DNA of 64,000 bases, from contig JAVLUZ010000154.1 in NCBI GenBank assembly GCA_036768485.1, forward strand, positions 1,379,308 through 1,443,307, written 5' to 3'. Position 1 is the stretch's first letter. Each line of letters begins with the position of its first letter. Under the pieces are notes generated by a model. That model worked only from the letters and a program-made list of their open reading frames with translations, did not search any database and was not told the origin of the DNA. This stretch comes from Mermis nigrescens. Taxonomy: Eukaryota; Nematoda; Enoplea; Mermithida; Mermithidae. Below are positions 1 to 64,000 of the stretch, piece after piece. The position numbers were made by a program, and so were the translations under genes.

Positions 1-1197
1 GTGAACTACCCGAACCTGAACCAAAACCTAAATACACTAAAATTCACTAACCGTTGCATCCCTACCATTGACACAATCCTATGGTCAGGTCGACCCATCC
101 AACTTTCCAATCCAATGAAAAAGATTGGTTGTTCTAGTTCAAACAATGGTTGTTCAAAGTCCTGCTAAAAATTGGTTGTCCAGGTCCAAAACCTTTTCGT
201 CCGAAAATGGGTTTTCATAGGTTCAAAAAGTGGATGTCCAGCTTTAATAGCATAGGCGGGCGGCATCAAAGTTCTGAGAAGGGGGTGCAAGATTTTTTTA
301 AAGGTCACAAATGGCCTTAAAAATGGTGGTATGGTGATAAAACACCATTTGTTAGCGTTTCGTATCGAGAACTATCCATTGGCATCAAAAATTGCGAGAA
401 AAAAACAAAAAAATTCAAAAATTGAATTCTGGTGGGTATTTTGGTTTCTGGGGGTGCGTACCCCTTTAACCCCCCACGCCCAGGTATGTTTAATAGTGCC
501 TAAATGTTATTACAACACTCGAGACAACGAACTTCAACCCAGATTATTTATTGGCATAGGTTTCTGCTTTTGAGCGAGCATTCTTATTAAAATTGTGATC
601 GGCAGACAGAAAGGGACGGAGATGATCCGCAAATAGGTAAATTATCCGCACTCCTAAAAATAAGAGATTCAACAGCCCCAGAATTGTCGATTTTTTGTAA
701 AAATTGTAGAAAGCGAGTCTTTTCAAGCGTTTTTAGCTCATTTTTGGCTCAAAAGTCACAACTTTTCCGCCATGAACACATTTTTTGACTATATTTTGCT
801 CAATTTGGTCGATTCTCTAAAATTTTTGGAATTTTCTGATGTTTTTATGTTCTAGTAAGAAGGAGCATGGTTCAAAACATATAATTAAGTGACTGACAAG
901 CATAAAAAAACACGCACATATTTGATGAATATAGAAATAAATGTTTAATGTATAATAAATGAGTGCAATTCAATTCAAATAAATACTTTGATGTATGGAC
1001 ATACAGAATACGCCACCGCGAAATATGGACATTTAAACATCATTAGCGATTGTTCGTCATACCTTATAAAATACGTCGTCATCATCATAAGTTTTGCACT
1101 GCGGCAAAAACGCATGATGCGACGACGTCCTATGTTATAACATAGGCACAACAATCCTTTGATAAACTAAGCAGTTCTAATTTCATGGCGAAAAACA
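1..1197. other. Intron sequence left of the first MITE
   Basis: I see a decayed dispersed repeat at about 200-860 (CCCCCACGCCCAGGTATG and AGCGTTTTTAGCTCATTTTTGG words) and the palindrome at 1129. The missing end of the phosphatase domain is not here. Confidence 0.6.
1129..1146. repeat. Perfect 18-bp palindrome CCTATGTTATAACATAGG
   Basis: Its TTATAACATAGG half also occurs in the Polinton inverted repeats (44214-44225) and twice in the element's minisatellite. Confidence 0.8.
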
Positions 1198-1205
1198 TTC
1201 AGAAG

Positions 1206-1640
1206 CACGGTTTTTTTTTGTATTCGGCAAAGATTTTTCCCGGTGTACAAAGATTTTTCGGGAGCGTCTTTGCACATGTACAAAGATTTTTGGGAAGACA
1301 AAAATTGCAAAAAGGTCTGAAATTCGCAAAAAATTTTCGAAATGAGTAATTGCGTGTTCTATATATCTTTATAATGGGAGAAATTGCATTTCAAAAGGAA
1401 AAATGTCAAATTTTTCGGCGCTTCGCGCCGTTTCAAGACGATTCATAGTGATTTTTGCCCTTAGAGACCAAGAAATGAGCTAAAATACATTACCAAAAGT
1501 CGAACTACTTTGTTTTTACTACACTAAATCGCTACTGTATCATATTATAGTACCTAAAAATTTGTGTGTACAAAATGTACAAAGACTTTTGGGGACCATC
1601 TTTGTACATGTACAAACGGACCGTGTACAAAAAAACACCG
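1206..1640 (+). mobile_element. hAT-type MITE, copy 1 (435 bp)
   Basis: Starts CACGGTTTTTTTTTG, ends ACAAAAAAACACCG, with an exact 8-bp duplication TTCAGAAG on both sides (1198-1205, 1641-1648). Eight bases are typical of hAT transposase. Inside are palindromes of the TTTGTACATGTACAAA kind near both ends and a GGCGCTTCGCGCC palindrome in the middle. No transposase is encoded. It is the reverse complement of 60275-60720. Confidence 0.9.
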
Positions 1641-1675
1641 TTCAGAAGTCGGTCTTGAAATTTGAAAAAAATCTA

Positions 1676-63459
<61,784 letters not shown>

Positions 63460-64000
63460 CTGCAATCATATCACAATGATTCGTTCGCCGCTTTCTCAGA
63501 AGTAGAAGATTTCAGAAAAAGTTCCCCGTTATTTCGAATAAGGAAAATTTAGCATTCCAAAGGGAAAATGAAAAAAGTTGATTATCAAATCACAAGTGTA
63601 TATAAGTGTACACCATACATGATTAATAAATGAAAAAATTAATTTCGTGATGAAAAATTGAGAACAAGCCTATTTCTCATTACAAGTTCGAAAAATAGCA
63701 CGATTAAAAATTATTACAAACAAATCTAACTATAGAAAATCCAACATTCTTAATCAACCTTGAATGAATGATCAAGGTCCTGAACAACGCATATAACACA
63801 GGAATCCCCGCTACCAAAACTATTGAAAATCATACCCCTCCCCTTTGAGACCATTGTCGGGCCAAAACCTATTGCTTGAAGCCATGAAAAAGCGCCAATT
63901 GATATCTAACAGTAATAATTTCAAGCATGCATATAACAGTAGGGGAGATGAGGGATCCCCCACCCAAAGTCGGTCGTCCCCCCATCCCCCAAAGCCAGAA
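63460..64000. other. Intron sequence at the right end
   Basis: Holds a partial copy of the 4150/25560 repeat (63830-63930) and the start of a CATACATGTAAC-family repeat in inverted orientation. No exon seen. Confidence 0.65.

Overview
This is a piece of an animal nuclear genome, AT-rich and full of short interspersed repeats. I infer an invertebrate, probably a protostome, but the sequence does not fix the species. Coding is spread over small exons with clean GT/AG borders and matching phases.

Host gene. The whole window lies inside one gene on the minus strand, a receptor-type protein tyrosine phosphatase of the R3 (PTP10D/PTPRB/PTPRJ-like) class. Both gene ends are outside the window. Reading from right to left I find 17 exons: a series of fibronectin type III (FN3) halves and one whole FN3 domain (63459 down to 24370), the transmembrane exon (12387-12169), a basic juxtamembrane exon (9861-9620), and four phosphatase-domain exons (8616 to about 1685) that contain the [31 protein letters not shown] and [10 protein letters not shown] motifs. 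Codon phase agrees across every junction except one, between 43754 and 38528.

Virus-like element. The intron between the exons at 57372-57234 and 44030-43754 contains a Polinton/Maverick (adintovirus-like) element of 12,940 bp (44164-57103). It has about 1.2 kb terminal inverted repeats starting with AG and a perfect 6-bp target duplication, GTCGTA. It carries an N-terminal fragment of the protein-primed DNA polymerase gene, an intact chromodomain integrase, a second decayed integrase, a decayed packaging ATPase split by a LINE-type retrotransposon fragment, and an apparently intact morphogenesis block: two small proteins, a 188-aa conserved protein, a candidate double jelly-roll capsid protein, an adenain-like protease and a candidate penton. 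Nearly every gene has a TATAAATA box 33-47 bp before its start codon. The two morphogenesis genes lacking such a box start exactly at the stop codon of the gene before.

Other mobile DNA. A decayed Penelope-like element (58160-60240) lies in the next intron. There are many short non-autonomous elements, several with exact or near-exact 8-bp target duplications typical of hAT transposons (1206-1640, 9229-9590, 13036-13412, 20403-21296, 27257-27672, 37935-38314, 60275-60720). A 3.3-kb foldback hAT-like element (38702-41962) contains a second nested element. A degenerate satellite with a period near 150 bp lies at 13.86-15.47 kb. A GGCGCGAAGCGCC-type palindrome recurs in many of these repeats.

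I found no tRNA, rRNA or CRISPR. The remaining sequence is intron.
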